A stretch of 64,000 nucleotides of DNA from Hysterangium stoloniferum (GCA_015178975.1 WHVD01000150.1:62001-126000), one strand, 5' to 3'; counted from the stretch's first letter, positions 20,331 through 32,899 are shown. Program-made: numbers and translations. The notes: generated by a model not told the origin, from the sequence alone.

Positions 20331-20627
20331 TCTTGAAACACCAACATATAAGCATGTACTGCAAGTGCATCCTTGACAGGTTTGGGATGGCAGATTGTAA
20401 TCCCTGCAGTACTCCTCTGCCACCTGGCCTCATCCTCACATGAGATATGGTGCCATTCACAAGAGAGGATTGTACTTTCATGGCTGACAAACTGTCTCAC
20501 AAATTGCTTGGCTCTATCATATACATGCAAATTGCAACACAACCTGATTTGTCTTACATGGTATCAACACTCTCAACATTCATGTCAAACCCAGGGTGAG
20601 TACATTGGAACACCCTAAGTCATGTTC

Positions 20628-21049
20628 TGTTGAGTTGAAGACAAGGACATGAAAGGATTGAGTCTATATATGTGGCTCAGTGAGTGAATAACTTTCACTA
20701 TATTTAAGTACCTATATATGCGGCTACAAGATGTTTTATACGTAATAGAATAAGAGTAAATGATTGCACACATACCTCAGTGAGTGAATAACTTTCACTG
20801 AGGTATGTGGTGAATGTTGTGTCCTTTTTATTTGCTCTATGATTATTTAGGGGAGTTTTTAGGAGAGTAAAAAGGAGAAATTTAGTTCTCGAAGTTTCTG
20901 GCTAATTGCATCATTAAAGGAGAGATATATAATCAAAAGAGTTAGTTCCCCCCTTACGGCACGATAGTATATGCGCATATATGTGCATACACTCATCATT
21001 GCGGGTCCAAACTCGGCCTAGGTTTGTGCAAAGAATCGTATTACTAACA
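20628..21049 (-). mobile_element. Solo LTR, family F4, copy 2 (inverted)
   Basis: It is 422 bp with a perfect duplication TGTTC (20623-20627 and 21050-21054), and is the reverse complement of the 18166-18586 family with moderate divergence. It holds hairpins at 20771-20807 (CATACCTCAGTGA with TCACTGAGGTATG) and about 20677-20700. It lies inside copia-D. Confidence 0.88.
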
Positions 21050-21580
21050 TGTTCTACATTACATTAAGGGAACAACCGACTACAGAATAATGTATGGAGG
21101 TAATTATAAAGATCTCAAACCAGTGGGGTGAGGGACTTGGACAATTGCTATTTGTGCTCTGGACATGTTTTATCCAGGCAAGTGGGCCGATGGCATGGGG
21201 AATGCAGTATCAACCTATAGTAGCCATTTCAACCAGAGAGGCTAAGTATATGGCACTCACAAGAGGAATGAAGCAAATACTATAGATGAATTCAGCGATG
21301 GAGGAAGTAGGACACTCACAAGCTTGCCCAGTGATCATTTGGAATGACAACACCAGCACTATATCACTTGCCAAGTGCCTCAAGGATCATATGAGGGTGA
21401 AGCATATTGATATCCATTATCACTACCTTTACAATTGAGTTAAGGATGGTGACATCGAGCTGCACCATGTAACATCAACTAGCAATCTCGCCAATATGTT
21501 CACCAAACCACTCATTCATTCAGTGCACAAGAATCAGTGTGTTTTACTCCATTTATGCAAGCCTGCTCAGGCAGGAGGAG

Positions 21581-21843
21581 TGTTGTAATTGAAGAGCTAT
21601 CATGTGCTCCTGATCACAAGAATGACTAAGGTTGTTATACTATACCAGAAGGTTATGAGGTACCAATCATGCCTTGCAACCATTTCAGTCACTATGTTCT
21701 ATATTTTTCCAATATTGTCTGCCTCTCGTTTCTATCCCTTAAACTTTGTATAAGAACAACCAAGGTTGCTACACTATATCTCAGTCGATTCTCACTGTGT
21801 TGACTGAAGTATGTTACCCATCTATATTTCATCTTCCACAACA
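21581..21843 (+). repeat. 3' LTR of copia-D
   Basis: It starts right after a purine tract, has inverted termini TGTTG/CAACA and is 263 bp long. It carries one imperfect hairpin (21776-21814, CTCAGTC with GACTGA) matching those in other copia LTRs here. Confidence 0.65.
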
Positions 21844-22544
21844 GTATTTACTCATTATCCTTCGTATGATAGATATTATACTTGTTACAAAGGCACAGGC
21901 GCCATGCCATTTGTCGATTCGACCTATGGCAGAAGCGCCTGTCATCACCCAACGGGTCTCCGTGAATATGTCTTCCAAAGCCTGCGGGCCTTGTTGCAAA
22001 TATTTCTTCATAATAATGAAATAGGGTTTATTTCATTGATGTTGCCTCACCTAAAGCTTCTCATTGGCAGATTATGATTAAGTAAGATCACTACACACCC
22101 CACCTTACGCGAGTGGCGCATATTACCAAATGGAGTAGGCCCGATTGAGACAGGTTCTTGACCTTTCCTAATTTGGCTCTGTTCCTAATTTTGACTGAGA
22201 CTGATATACTACGCGGACACACTCTTCTCACCTCATTGTAAAGTTAATTGGCGTTACTGGCTGTAAATAAAGATCCGTGACAGTCCTTACCGCTTATCTC
22301 CACACATTCTTTTGAATATAATAGATTCTATTCACAGGAAAAGTAATTTATGCGAATGCAAAATTTTCTTCTGGTTTCCACTAAATAGGATGCATAATTT
22401 CTATTGGGTCGCCATGACCAGATGATCTTTGCGCGGAGCTATAACATACGTCACAGGTGCAGCCTTATTCTCCATCATCTCTGAACCATTATCACCCCCC
22501 ATCAAAGCTATCTTACAAACCACCTCCACCTCTTCCATAAATCG
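21844..22544. other. Intergenic, nothing recognised
   Basis: Short open frames only. A 'taaa..ataaa'-rich 5' flank leads to an ATG at 22545 (next feature). Confidence 0.35.
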
Positions 22545-23083
22545 ATGGATCCATTAAGTTCCATCAAACCCGCCGCAGTCCTCATCGGGATCACGGCGGC
22601 ATTGCTCTCCAACGAATATATGTGGGAGTGGCCTTGGTCGCTCTCATCAAGCCACTGACTCCCAGCGTTGGGGCCAGATTGTCTGTGGTGTTGACAGATA
22701 TTGTCCTATCAACGCCGTAAACATTTTTCCCATTCTTTCTCCACCACCGCCACTTATACTTACATTCAGCATAGGGCCTACTTCGCCACAACATCCCTCC
22801 TTGTCTCTCGCTGGTTGTTCTCTCTTCTTCTCCGCCACTTGATTGCAGCATGGCAACTCGGGTTTTTGGACAAGATACTGGAATTGTCCATGGCTTTGGA
22901 GGGGAGGCTTCCTGGTCTCAACACTGATGTGGGGTACAACATCTTCTCCAACATTTTCGCTGCGTGTAGTTTCCTTTTCAATTTCGGCCTGGATCTTAAT
23001 GAGGCGAGGAGGTCGCTTCACCTGCTTCCCGATAATACCCTCACACTCTCGTTGCATGTTGTCTGTTATGGCGATGTGTGAGT
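22545..23083 (+). pseudogene. Predicted membrane-protein gene remnant
   Basis: The ATG at 22545 opens MDPLSSIKPAAVLIGITAAL, a hydrophobic N-terminus typical of fungal multi-pass proteins. After a frame change near 22610 it resumes as GVALVALIKPLTPSVGARLS. A GT-AG-like intron (about 22718-22769) precedes an open stretch rich in hydrophobic residues (TSLLVSRWLFSLLLRHLIAA ... FSNIFAACSFLFNFGLDLNE). The family is not recognised and the frames do not connect without a shift, so I treat it as decayed. An antisense open frame (22647-23057) looks like a shadow. Confidence 0.35.
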
Positions 23084-23106
23084 CACAGTTCCTCTTTCCA
23101 TAAATA

Positions 23107-23547
23107 TTATCTCGTGCTCATGCAAATGTTCTTTTGACAGATTGTATCCCCCCGCGACTGAAAGTCTCCCTCCTGCGCAGTGCCGTTAATATCCACCGCA
23201 TGTTCTCCATTCATGGCATCCAAGGACTTTGCTGGGTTGACCTGTGCGTCACCGCTGTGGTCATTCGCAGTGGGCGCACCACTACTCACGACCGGAACAC
23301 CCAAATCGGCAACATTGAGTGTTGTTGCTGCAGCCATAGGAAGCTTCGCGACTTCGTTCTCTTACCCCGTCCCTAACTGCACCGACGTGGTGAAGGCAAG
23401 TGATGGGGAAGATGAAGTGGTCATGGTCACTGGGACGGATGAAGCGATGACAATGACAGCTATCTGTTTAAACACTAGCCTTCCAAGACGCTGCAGCAAG
23501 ACATGAACAATGACAGTGAGTACCATGAACGCAATCATGCAACACAA
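23107..23547 (-). other. Open region of unknown coding status
   Basis: On the minus strand 23547-23362 starts with a hydrophobic segment (MIAFMVLTVIVHVLLQ) and 23337-23107 is an open polar stretch (TTLNVADLGVPVVSSGAPTA). A GT...AG pair (GTAAGAG near 23376, CTGCAG near 23326) could join them, but the reading phase does not match. This may be part of the neighbouring decayed gene or chance. Confidence 0.2.
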
Positions 23548-24592
23548 AAATGTAAGAAATGTGGTGCGAAACGCCGAAACATGCCTGGATTAATATAGAA
23601 TCAATCAGCAAATACTAAGTATACATGAGTGCCTAAAATCTCACCGTCTCTTGAGCTCAGGACAGACAGTCTCCTCAATGTGTTTGACCAACACAGTTGG
23701 GAACTGGGCGACAAGTAAGCTCCTCTTTCCCATGTAATAATTGGGTGCAATCATCGTTCAGTACCATGACAGATCCAGTGGTTCCAGGTTCGTGCAGCAT
23801 CGTTCATCATTTTTACCGTACACTTACTTTAAAATATTATTACTTTTGAAGATCACGCTGTCAATCCCATTCCCCTCTCCCTCCCTGCGGCTCCACCAGT
23901 GACGTTTTTACCAAGTACATTGGCTCATCACGACTTTTCAAGTCAGGCCAACTCTTAACGCGGGGGTAGACATCTCCGTAGGCGGTATTCCGGTCACATG
24001 CGATGAGAAAGATCTTCAGGTCGAGGCATTTGGTTCGTTGTGTATCAAGCTTTCGTATGATTTTATCCGAACGCACGATCATTGCAGACATGCCTGTGGC
24101 ACCATCGGCGACGCTCCCTATAACTACGTCCATTGACTCCGACGTACCATGTCAGGCCGACTCGTCTTTTGACAGTGGTGACACGACTTTGGTAAATGAT
24201 GACAGGATTTATGAACAGCAAGATGCAGATGGTACTAATTCGGCTTCCTTTTCATTATGTGAAGTACTAACATTTGCGTTCCATATAGAAGGATTGATTC
24301 CAATGTCTGCACAACTCACTGGTGACAAGAGACCTGAGACGCTGAGAAGGTAACGTCTATTCACTTCTATCCAAGAGGCAGCAACATAATCGCATGTCAA
24401 CAGGTCTGACGATGGGCAGAAGTCTATTCCGTAGGTGTCCTTCACGCCCAAATTTAATATTCACCATCTTATCACGTTTCAGTGTTGGAGGTCTCGTGGA
24501 AGGCATGGATTTGTTCCTGAATAAAATGGAGACTCCTGTAAGTCGATATGTGTGTAGCTCTCCGTTAACATGGCACTAATGCGTGCAAGCAG
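23548..24592. other. No assigned gene; scattered open frames
   Basis: The minus strand 24451-23861 has open pieces (GVKDTYGIDFCPSSDLLTCD; MDVVIGSVADGATGMSAMIV) that look more protein-like than random, but no family is recognised and stops separate them. It may be relics of a host gene. Confidence 0.25.
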
Positions 24593-24597
24593 CAGTT

Positions 24598-24869
24598 TGT
24601 TAAATTTGATGATGAAACACACCTTTTTATAGGGGGAGTCCACCAATTATTGCAACTTTTCATATGAAGATGCTAATTGTGGACCATGCATTTGGAGGTT
24701 AATGTGTGTCAGAACCACTATACACCTCCCAGAGCATCCAACCTATATTGTCAGGAGGTGCTACACTAACTGACACAAGATATTGAGACACAAAGTACTT
24801 TTATTACAAGCTTATTAAACCCTTGTATATTGTGTATTGCAATAGAGTCAACTCATACTATTTTTAATA
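24598..24869 (+). mobile_element. Solo LTR of the copia-A family (F1)
   Basis: It is 272 bp, almost identical to the copia-A LTRs, with a perfect duplication CAGTT (24593-24597 and 24870-24874). Confidence 0.92.
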
Positions 24870-27681
24870 CAGTTTGACTCTTCAAGCCTACCAATGACTC
24901 TTCCGTGGTGTCTATTAACAAGGTTGAAGACCCCTTGTATCAGATGGACCATCCCCTCAGAGTGCAGTCGCGCCGCCTCTGTCACCGTCTCCATCTCGGT
25001 GGTGGCGGCAGCGGAGACGGAGACGGAGACAGAGGCGGCATTACCTTTATCAACTCAGATGGTCGCCCATTTATGTATGGGAGGGGAGAAGGGACAATGT
25101 ACAAGTTCGACATCTTTCCACCAGCTGGGCCCCTACCGGATAACGTGCAATTACCCCCAGACATGGCAATGCACCCAACAACTGTAACTACACACACTTT
25201 CACCACCAAATCCCACGACTGACCAACCGACATAGATACCTGGCATTGATGCCTTGGTCATGCTAGGTATGATACTGTACAACAAATGGCCAAGCATAAT
25301 GTCATCCGTGGTATGCAGGTAACCACCATGACACCTCAACTGGGAACATGTGAAGGATGTATAATGGGGAAGCATACACACCGCCCATTCTACATCAATG
25401 ATGAGCATGAAACAGCAATCGGGGAATGGACCTATATTGACTTGTGGGGACCATCCCAAGTGCAGTCCATCGGCGGGAGAAGTTATATGATGCCATGTGT
25501 CGATGGGTACAGCGGTCACCTGGAAGTTTTCTTCTTGTCCAGTAAGGAAGCCAAAGGAACCCTAGCCACATTGAAGCACTATACAGTGCTCACTGAACGT
25601 CAGACAGGGATGAAGGTGTGCATGATACGTACTGATGAAGGCACAGAATTCTTCAATTCCTTGTGTACCACATATCTCAATGAACAAGGGATCATACATG
25701 AAACCACCACTGCATACTCGTCTTCCTCCAATGGCGTTGTTGAGGGGTGTCATCACACCATTATCGAGTGAGTGTGCATTCACCTGTATGAGAATAAGTT
25801 ACCTCCTGCGCTGTGGTGCGAAATTGCAGCGGCAATCGTATACGTGATGGATTTTATCCCTACTACCAGAAACTCCAACTTGACTCCTTTTGAGTTGTGG
25901 CATGGGAAGAAACCTGATATTTCTCACCTGCGTCCCCTCAGTTGTGTAGCTTATGCTAAGATTCCTGTTGAAACAGGAGGTGGGCTCAGTAAACTGGATC
26001 CACAATCCATCAAAGGGGTGCATATCAGATATTTTGGACGTGATGCTTACAGAATTTATGATCCAGAAATGTGTTGTATCTTTCACTCACGTGACGTCGT
26101 ATTCGAGGAAGGTCACAGTTGCAAGACACTAACTGAGATATCGGGCGAGGAGGAAACACAGAATCTTGACCATGTTACACTTGCCACACTGGTTAACGAG
26201 ACCCCAGACGAACCAAGGAGAGGTTTAGCACCAGTACAAGACCATGCTCCTTCAATTGCCCCAACCAATATCTCATCCCCACCTGTCACTGAACTGACCA
26301 GCATGGAATCTGTGCCATGTCACTCCATGCGTGTATCTGTCCCAACATAGGCACTTAAGGACTCTCTCAACTCAAAGATGAACATACAGCAAGCCCAGTT
26401 GGCAGGGGAGGCATGGGCTGATGACAGAGTACATAGTGCATTCAATACTGACGCCATGACAGTGCCAGACCTAACAAACATGTGGCTCCCCAATACATAC
26501 AGCGAGGTGATGACACATCCCGACATATGGGCAGGCCCTATCCACAAAGAATTAGCTGTCATGAGGAAACACGGGGTGTGGACAGTTATGGATTGTCCTC
26601 CAAATGCTAGACTGGTAAAAACACGTTGGACCTTTGCACACACAATGGTAACGGTGAACTTATTGCCTGCAAGGCAAGACTCGTAGCTAAAGGATTTACA
26701 CAAATTCCCAGTGTTGATTTTTTCGAAACATATGCCTCTGTTGTTTGGTATGAATCACTGCGGATGAATTTGGCCATTGCAGCTGCCAAAAACATGGAGT
26801 CATGGCAGATTGACTATGTTGCAGCATACCTCAACTCAGTTCCACAAGCCACTATGTACATCGAACTCCCTGATGGTGTGAAGGAGGCAGGGAAGGTTGG
26901 GTGACTGGAAAGGACATTATATGGCACCATGGATGGTGCCAATAACTGGTGGGGGACGTTGGACAGAGAAATGGGTGAGTTGGGATATTACCGGTCCAAA
27001 GCCGACCCATGAGTATGCTCCCACCATGCAAACGGCAGCACCACGATAACATCCACATATACTGACGACACAACCAGAATCTCATCATCTGAAGAAGAGG
27101 CAAATAGAGCCAAGGAAGAACTAGGCTGGACCTATGAGACCAAGGATATGGGGGATGCAAACTTAGTTCTGGGAATCTGAATCAACCGAGACAGGGAACG
27201 TGGCACAATCAGGCTATCACAACACGCATACCTTGAACGCATTCTTGAGCGTTTCAGAGTGACAGAGTCAAACCCTTGTGGCACACCACTCTGGGCATTA
27301 TACTGAACAGGGAGCAGGGACCTCAGACGACTGTAGACTGCATCTTCATGGCTGATAAGCCATATCAAGAGTTACTGGGATCGATTATGTTCGCACAAAT
27401 TGCAACACATCCAGACCTCTCATATGCCATATCCACACTGAGCAAGTTTGCTTCAAACCCCAGGAAGGCTCACTGGAAGGCATTGACCCACATCTTACGA
27501 TATATCAAAGGGACGCTCGACTACGGCATCACATACGGGGGTTCACTCCAGGATGTCAGGCCAGTCAGGTATGTCGATGCTGATTTTGCAGGGGACACTG
27601 ACACACACCGATCCTGTTCTGGGCACATCTTTATTCAGGCGGGGGGACCTACTGCTTGGGGATCAAAATACCAGCCGACAG

Positions 27682-28444
27682 TGTTAGGATACGTACAGGG
27701 CGGGTCTCTGGAGAAACCCACGGAATATCCAGTAGGACTTGGCTTCAGCTTATAGGCTGCACTCTCGCTAGATCGTGTCGTCCAATTTCAGACAGGCAGG
27801 TGGGAATCCCGGGGAGTCCGGGCGGTGGTTGTGGGTTGTGAGTCGTAAGTCGGAGGTCGTGGGTCGTAAGTTGAGACTGGTGAGAGAGATAGATACGCCA
27901 GAGCCTGTGGGCTCTGACTAGTGCGAGCGGTATGAATCAAGTAGGGTTTAGAGCGGAAAATGTATTAGATTACTGGGAGGAATCTAAGCTAATTTTCTGA
28001 CTGGATTGTATGTACAACATCTGCCAGTTTAAATAGACCATGGAGTAAATGTCATACTGAATCCAGTAATAATGAAACAAAATGAGCAAAACATAAAACG
28101 GGAATAGTAAACACCAAATTGGTGTTAGGAATGGGATGGAATGGAGTGGAGTCCGAATAGTGACAAATCATAAACCATAATGGGAAACAGAGCGGGAGCG
28201 GAGTCTGAATTGTGACAGGTCATTTGACTAAAACGGGAACGGGGCTCGGTTAGAGGGATGACAGGTATTCTGAGTGGGGTCCGGTGAGTATTCTGGTGAC
28301 TGAAACACAACGTAACAAAGACGAATGTAGACGAGTCTGACGTACGGAGTCTGGTGGGAATTCCAGTGAACTGATAATGGGTGCGTATAGGGCGCATGCG
28401 TATAAGTTGGTGCCCAGAGTCTGGCAGGATTTTCGGTCATAACA
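27682..28444 (-). mobile_element. Solo LTR, family F3, inside copia-C
   Basis: It is 763 bp with a perfect duplication GACAG (27677-27681 and 28445-28449). Its partner is 43210-44017. Orientation is inferred from a block shared with F2 LTRs (27735-27761 reversed), which places the true 5' end at 28444 (TGTTATGACC). Confidence 0.88.
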
Positions 28445-28807
28445 GACAGTCACTCTATCAACAACAGAGTCAGAATATATGGCACTCACCCGAGCCATGA
28501 AGCAGATCTTGTGGATGTACGCTGCAATGGATGAAGTCGGTTTTCCACAGCTGAAGCCAGCAATCCTCTACAACAATAATTCAGGCACAGTTCTTTTAAC
28601 CAAGAATACGAAACACAACGCACGTGTTAAGCATATATACAGTATCACTACATACGGGAACAGATCGAGGAGGGGGACATCGAAGTCCATCATGTCACAT
28701 CATCTGACAACCTCACTGACATGTTCACGAAACTGTTGCCCAAATGAACATTCACTCAGCAATGTATTGCACTGTGACTCTGCGAGAGTGCATTGAGCCA
28801 GGGGGAG

Positions 28808-29161
28808 TGTTGAATTTTAGGCTCTTGCACTCTAACTTACCAGTGTTGGACCAATGGCTACCTCACACCGTATCCAGATATACCACCCCGTATACAGTTA
28901 TACCAAGCCGCATTATCCCCTGTCTAATATACCACAACTTACTACCATCATCTATGTAATTTAGATATTTTACTATTTAGTCTCCAATGTTCCAATACCC
29001 ATACCTCAGTCGAGTCACTATCTGTGTCGACTGAGGTATGTTACCACAACTATATCTTGTCTTCAGACTCTTATCTTGATGTAACATAGCATGTTTCTTA
29101 CAGGTAGTAAATATTAGTCGAGTCACTATCTGTGTCGACTGAGCGTGTTTCTTACACAACA
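28808..29161 (+). repeat. 3' LTR of copia-C
   Basis: It runs from TGTTGAATTTT to ACACAACA directly after a purine tract. It contains two hairpins with the same loop, 29000-29040 (stem CATACCTCAGTCGA with TCGACTGAGGTATG) and 29116-29140. The end is inferred from the inverted TGTTG/CAACA termini. Confidence 0.6.
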
Positions 29162-29721
29162 TCAGCATCCATACAAGAAACAAGACAAGGGAGCATGAGG
29201 ATGAGTAGATAGCTGACAGTAGAGTGGTAAATGACTATAATAGTTTGATGAGGGCTGAGGATGCTGTAGAAAGCAGCATGATGAAGTTGTATAAGAGAGT
29301 GAGGCTGAAATCTACTAGAAGTTGGCACATGAAAGTGGTGACCATTTGTGAAGATCCATTCCTGGAGACTCCACAGAGTATTTCCTGGAAATCATGTCAG
29401 GTTCTGAACTATCTTCTGGACTAGTATCAAGATCCGGAATCCACCAGAACCCAACCCTCATCCCTCAAGTACCCTTCACATCCCATTCTGGTATTCTGCC
29501 CTCAACTAGACACCTCCTGTTATGACCCAGAATCCATTGGACTCCTCCCTTTGACAGTTGGCTTCTCCACATGTCCCTAGCCATTTCCCAGTTCAGACTC
29601 CTGGCATTTGTTCTAGATACTTTGGTCATGGCCCAACCTTCACCAGATCATCCTTGTCATCCTTCTCTATGCCAATGTTCCAACCTGCCTGGAACCCATG
29701 GCTTTCCCAGAAATATTCACA
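29162..29721. other. Degenerate sequence, no gene
   Basis: A + strand frame (29224-29424) has no recognised motif. Base composition resembles old repeat DNA. Confidence 0.35.
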
Positions 29722-29726
29722 CTTAG

Positions 29727-30650
29727 TGTTACGACTGTGTTGTAGCCATGTCGCAATCTGACGGTCTCCGAGAATACTACCGTCTATCAATGTTTCAAGT
29801 TATTGATCAAGTCATCATTTCGGCAACCTTCAGAACACTGACACTGACGTATACCTTCACGATGATCAAACCTCATTTATGCCCCTGTCAAAATATACTC
29901 GTACCATCTGGTTATGCTTTGATACATCCCCTTTCATTATGATGATCCATTTTACTCTATGTTTCACATATGCCCGTATATACGTGTAGCCTGTGGACTA
30001 TTCCCTTTTCTCGTAATCCCACTCTTGGCTAAATCTCGGCTTCTGATCTTATCGTAACCTTCCGGTTTCTAGTCAAGTCTATTTGTCAAATAGTGTTTCC
30101 ACTCTTCCCTTAGTTAGTAGTTTCTAGACGCCGATAACTCATATATAAGACCCACTGTAATGTAACTACTAGACAATCAGAATATCGACTTAGAATATTG
30201 ACTTAGAATATTGACTTAGAATATTGACCTAGATCAACTTAGATACCCCTCTAATTTCCGACTCCATTATCTATTCACGACCACCACATTCCAACTCCCT
30301 CCGATTTATGATTCAACCACATTTATGACTGCAACCTCTAATCTCCGACTCTCTCAGTCTCCGAAGTCTCAGTCTCCGACTCTCTCAGTCTCCAAAGTCT
30401 CAGTCTCCGACTCTCAGTCCCCGACTCTCAGTCTCCGACCCCTCAGCCCAACCCTCGACTGATCCTTCGGTTTCCAATCGGTAGTTTACCAAGAGGTTTA
30501 CTTGACAGGACTAGTTTCTGCCCGCCCGAAATTTAAGGACACCCGACAGTAACTTGCGAGGGCGCAGCAGCGCAGCACATTAGCTGAAGCCAAGTCCTTC
30601 CATTCGGTCCCCGTCGGTCTACCGACATCTGTCAGTTTCAGTTCTTAACA
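29727..30650 (+). mobile_element. Solo LTR, family F2 (924 bp)
   Basis: It runs from TGTTACGACTG to GTTCTTAACA with a perfect duplication CTTAG (29722-29726 and 30651-30655). It is longer than its relative at 34370-35103 because of two tandem arrays (TTAGAATATTGAC at about 30180-30230; CTCAGTCTCCGA at about 30340-30446). Confidence 0.9.
30340..30446 (+). repeat. Tandem array inside the F2 LTR
   Basis: About seven imperfect copies of a 12-15-bp unit with core CTCAGTCTCCGA. The array accounts for much of the extra length of this LTR. Confidence 0.8.
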
Positions 30651-30689
30651 CTTAGTCATTATAGTGTTAAGGTCCATTTCTAGATAGTA

Positions 30690-31085
30690 TCATATATCTG
30701 TGGATATCCTGACTTGCTTGCTTTGTTCCACATTTGGTAACTGACTGGTTGACAGATGTTCATTCATCTGTTTATTGTTCTTGCTCTTATTCCCCAATCT
30801 GTCCCCATCCTTGTATCCTCATTTATCTGACTCATTATTATATGCTTAGTTTGGAAACAGTTCCAAATACATAGGTTTTATTATACTCCTAGATTAGTAG
30901 TACAATAATTGGAATATCTATATAGTGTACCATAATCATGTACTTACTCTCCAGTTTTAATCTTGACTTAGTTAATCTGCTCTTTGTTCTTTCTGTACCC
31001 TTGATATCCAGAACCCACCAGACTCCAGATATCCAGAACTCTCTGGACTCCAAGTATCCATAACCACTCTAGCATATATCCACCC
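30690..31085 (+). repeat. Diverged partial F2' LTR
   Basis: It aligns by eye with about 6300-6660 (ttgttc..catttggtaa, tagtacaataa, cagaactc..ggactc landmarks) at low identity. Neither terminus nor a duplication is evident, so it is an old fragment abutting the F2 LTR. Confidence 0.6.
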
Positions 31086-31109
31086 TCTGAAATATGGACA
31101 CCTGAATGA

Positions 31110-31700
31110 GTGCATGAGTGTCTGGAAGACATTTAACCAACTCCCAAAGAGATGTATAACTTGAGGATGGCATGAGCTATCATCCCCACATCACAACATG
31201 AACATTACATTATCCCGCCCCATCATGGGCAGCCCTCATTTACTGAGGCACCCAGAGGAGGTGAGACGGCGTATGTCATTGGAGCGCGAGGAATCAAGGC
31301 AAGCCTTTCCTGTAATGAGGATGCGTGAATGCTACTAAAAGCCATCAATAGGAACCCCTTCAGCTCGTCCAAGATGGGATGAGATAGACTTTGATCCTGG
31401 CCAGTGCCGAGTCATCTCCTTTTAGTTTTTTGTTCCCGCATTGACTTCTCTTCACTCATTTTAAATGTCTATTTTCACATCCAATTTTTGATATTTGTAT
31501 TTTTATACTTTCCTTCTCAACACGGATTTGTTCCCAATGGTGGATTATGTTGGATTTCTTTCAACATCATCACAATTTCACGAAAAAAACTGAAAGATTC
31601 ACGATGCCAAAAACTAATTGTTGATCTAGGCAAAGCCTGATCCCCAGCTCTCTTTATGGAGTTGTGAATATATTCTTTTGTCAAGAACCACTAAATTACA
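31110..31700 (+). repeat. Repeat R1, copy a
   Basis: It shares with 50940-51500 a 5' block (gtctggaagacattt / gcctgggagacattg). The two also share 'gcgaggaatcaaggcaagc', 'atctccttttrgttttttg' and 'ctttttatggagttgtraat'. It is non-coding, with no terminal repeats identified. Confidence 0.7.
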
Positions 31701-32899
31701 CCGAGGGAGACATTAATTATTACCTCTAAAATCCCCCCTGTGGCCACTGACAAAATTACCTTGAGTACTAGTTTCACTTCCATGCACATAAGGTATTAGA
31801 TTGCCATCTATTTAGTCAGACTTGTATCATTAATTCAACATGGTTGTATACCAATTGTGAGGAGCCAGTGTGATTTAGCCTCTTTTGATCATGTGGAGAA
31901 CAAAGGGAGTTTATATTTGCCAAGCAGTTGGAACACAGGAGAGTTTAACTCAATTGTGGACCATCTAACAGATTCTATATCATTTTGTAATTCCATCAAA
32001 TTCAGGGATGTGAATGGGATTTTAAATTGATTGATTACACACATGTTCTATGTGATGTTAAATCCTGCAACCACATCTGGGAGTTTTGTGGATTTTTAAT
32101 TGGATCATCCTCTGACAAGTCATAGGAAAGATAAAGGGATACAGAATCCCACTGGACTATACAAAATTGAAGGAGTTTATATTCCATAATATGGTTGATG
32201 CTTAAAAAATCCTATGTACACCTGATCACCCTCCATCTACCTTTTCAATCCTTAACCAATTTCAAATCTTATAAGGTGTAAGAATTACATAATAGGGTGA
32301 AAAGTATTGACCTGAGCTGGATTTGAACCAGTGACCACTATGTCTGGATTACATGTCTAGTGCTCTTAACCCCTGAGCTACTGTATCAGGCCATTAAGAG
32401 TAGTTCTGTTAGGAACCAGTCACTACTGAGATGGTTAGTCATCAGTAAGATATTAGTTTATCCAAGTCAACCATTGCTCATTCAACATAAGGATCCAATA
32501 GAGTTTATTGGAGTTTATATAAGATAAGGCTCTACTACAGATCCTAAAATCTTTTGGAGAGAGGGGTTTTCCCAGAGTCTGTAATCCTGGCCATCTTGCC
32601 ACAGGCACACATTACCAATCAGTTTTCTATTGTCCCACACAACTCTCCTTTTGTTCTACTTAATTGTCTTTGTCTTCCACTGAGCTGTTCCTTTTGTTCT
32701 CCTACCTTATGTCACAACCTCAATTGTCCCTTGTTCCCCCCATGTCTCTGATACCAACACTCCATTGTTCCACCAAAGATAGGTTAACTCTTGATCAATA
32801 TAGTTACAGGGGAGAAGCTTCTGCTTGTATTTATCACATACTCTAACACTTGAACCGAGAAACATTAGTCCTGGCTGTACTGATTGAGTGGGGTCAATC
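31701..32899. other. AT-rich unique-looking DNA with a tRNA-like relic
   Basis: No gene. It holds the tRNA-like sequence at 32309-32392. The first 100 bp continue R1 similarity weakly (tgtcaagaacca...caaaattac). Confidence 0.4.
32309..32392 (-). pseudogene. tRNA-like sequence, tRNA-Thr(UGU)-like, probably not functional
   Basis: On the minus strand the 7-bp acceptor halves pair (GGCCTGA with TCAGGTC). An A-box-like TAGCTCAGGGG, an anticodon arm CTAGACATGTAATCCAG and a T arm CTGGTTCAAATCCAG are present. The anticodon position reads TGT (Thr). Two defects argue against function: about four extra bases between acceptor and D arm, and A instead of the invariant T before the anticodon. It could be a tRNA pseudogene or the head of a tRNA-derived SINE. 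Confidence 0.6.

Larger units (their letters stand above)
20460..21843 (+). mobile_element. Ty1/copia fossil copia-D (RT end, RNase H, 3' LTR)
   Basis: Pieces read as the end of reverse transcriptase (MADKLSHKLLGSIIYMQIAT, then DLSYMVSTLSTF) and RNase H (STREAKYMALTRGMKQIL). They are closely related to copia-C at 27340-28800. A solo LTR of family F4 (20628-21049) interrupts it. A purine tract (GGCAGGAGGAG) precedes an LTR at 21581-21843 (TGTTGTAATTG to CCACAACA). The 5' part is missing. Broken in several places and moderately old. Confidence 0.8.
24875..29161 (+). mobile_element. Ty1/copia fossil copia-C
   Basis: A 5'-truncated Ty1/copia element. In order it holds a region upstream of integrase, integrase (YIDLWGPSQVQ near 25440, RTDEGTEFFN near 25630), reverse transcriptase (about 26500-27200) and RNase H (RYVDADFAGDTDTHRSCSGH near 27580). 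RNase H is split by a solo LTR at 27682-28444. A purine tract (CAGGGGGAG) precedes a probable 3' LTR at 28808-29161. It is broken in several places (roughly ten). The closest relative in the window is copia-D. No 5' LTR was seen. Confidence 0.85.

Noticed and set aside
18166-21049. The two inverted F4 copies as terminal repeats of one large element
   Set aside because: Copy 2 has its own perfect 5-bp duplication and sits inside copia-D, so the copies are independent solo LTRs.
22647-23057. 136-codon minus-strand frame
   Set aside because: It overlaps the hydrophobic + strand gene remnant and has no recognised domain; more likely a shadow, though neither strand is certain.
32309-32392. Functional tRNA-Thr
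   Set aside because: Extra bases before the D arm and loss of the invariant T before the anticodon make function unlikely; kept as a tRNA-like relic.
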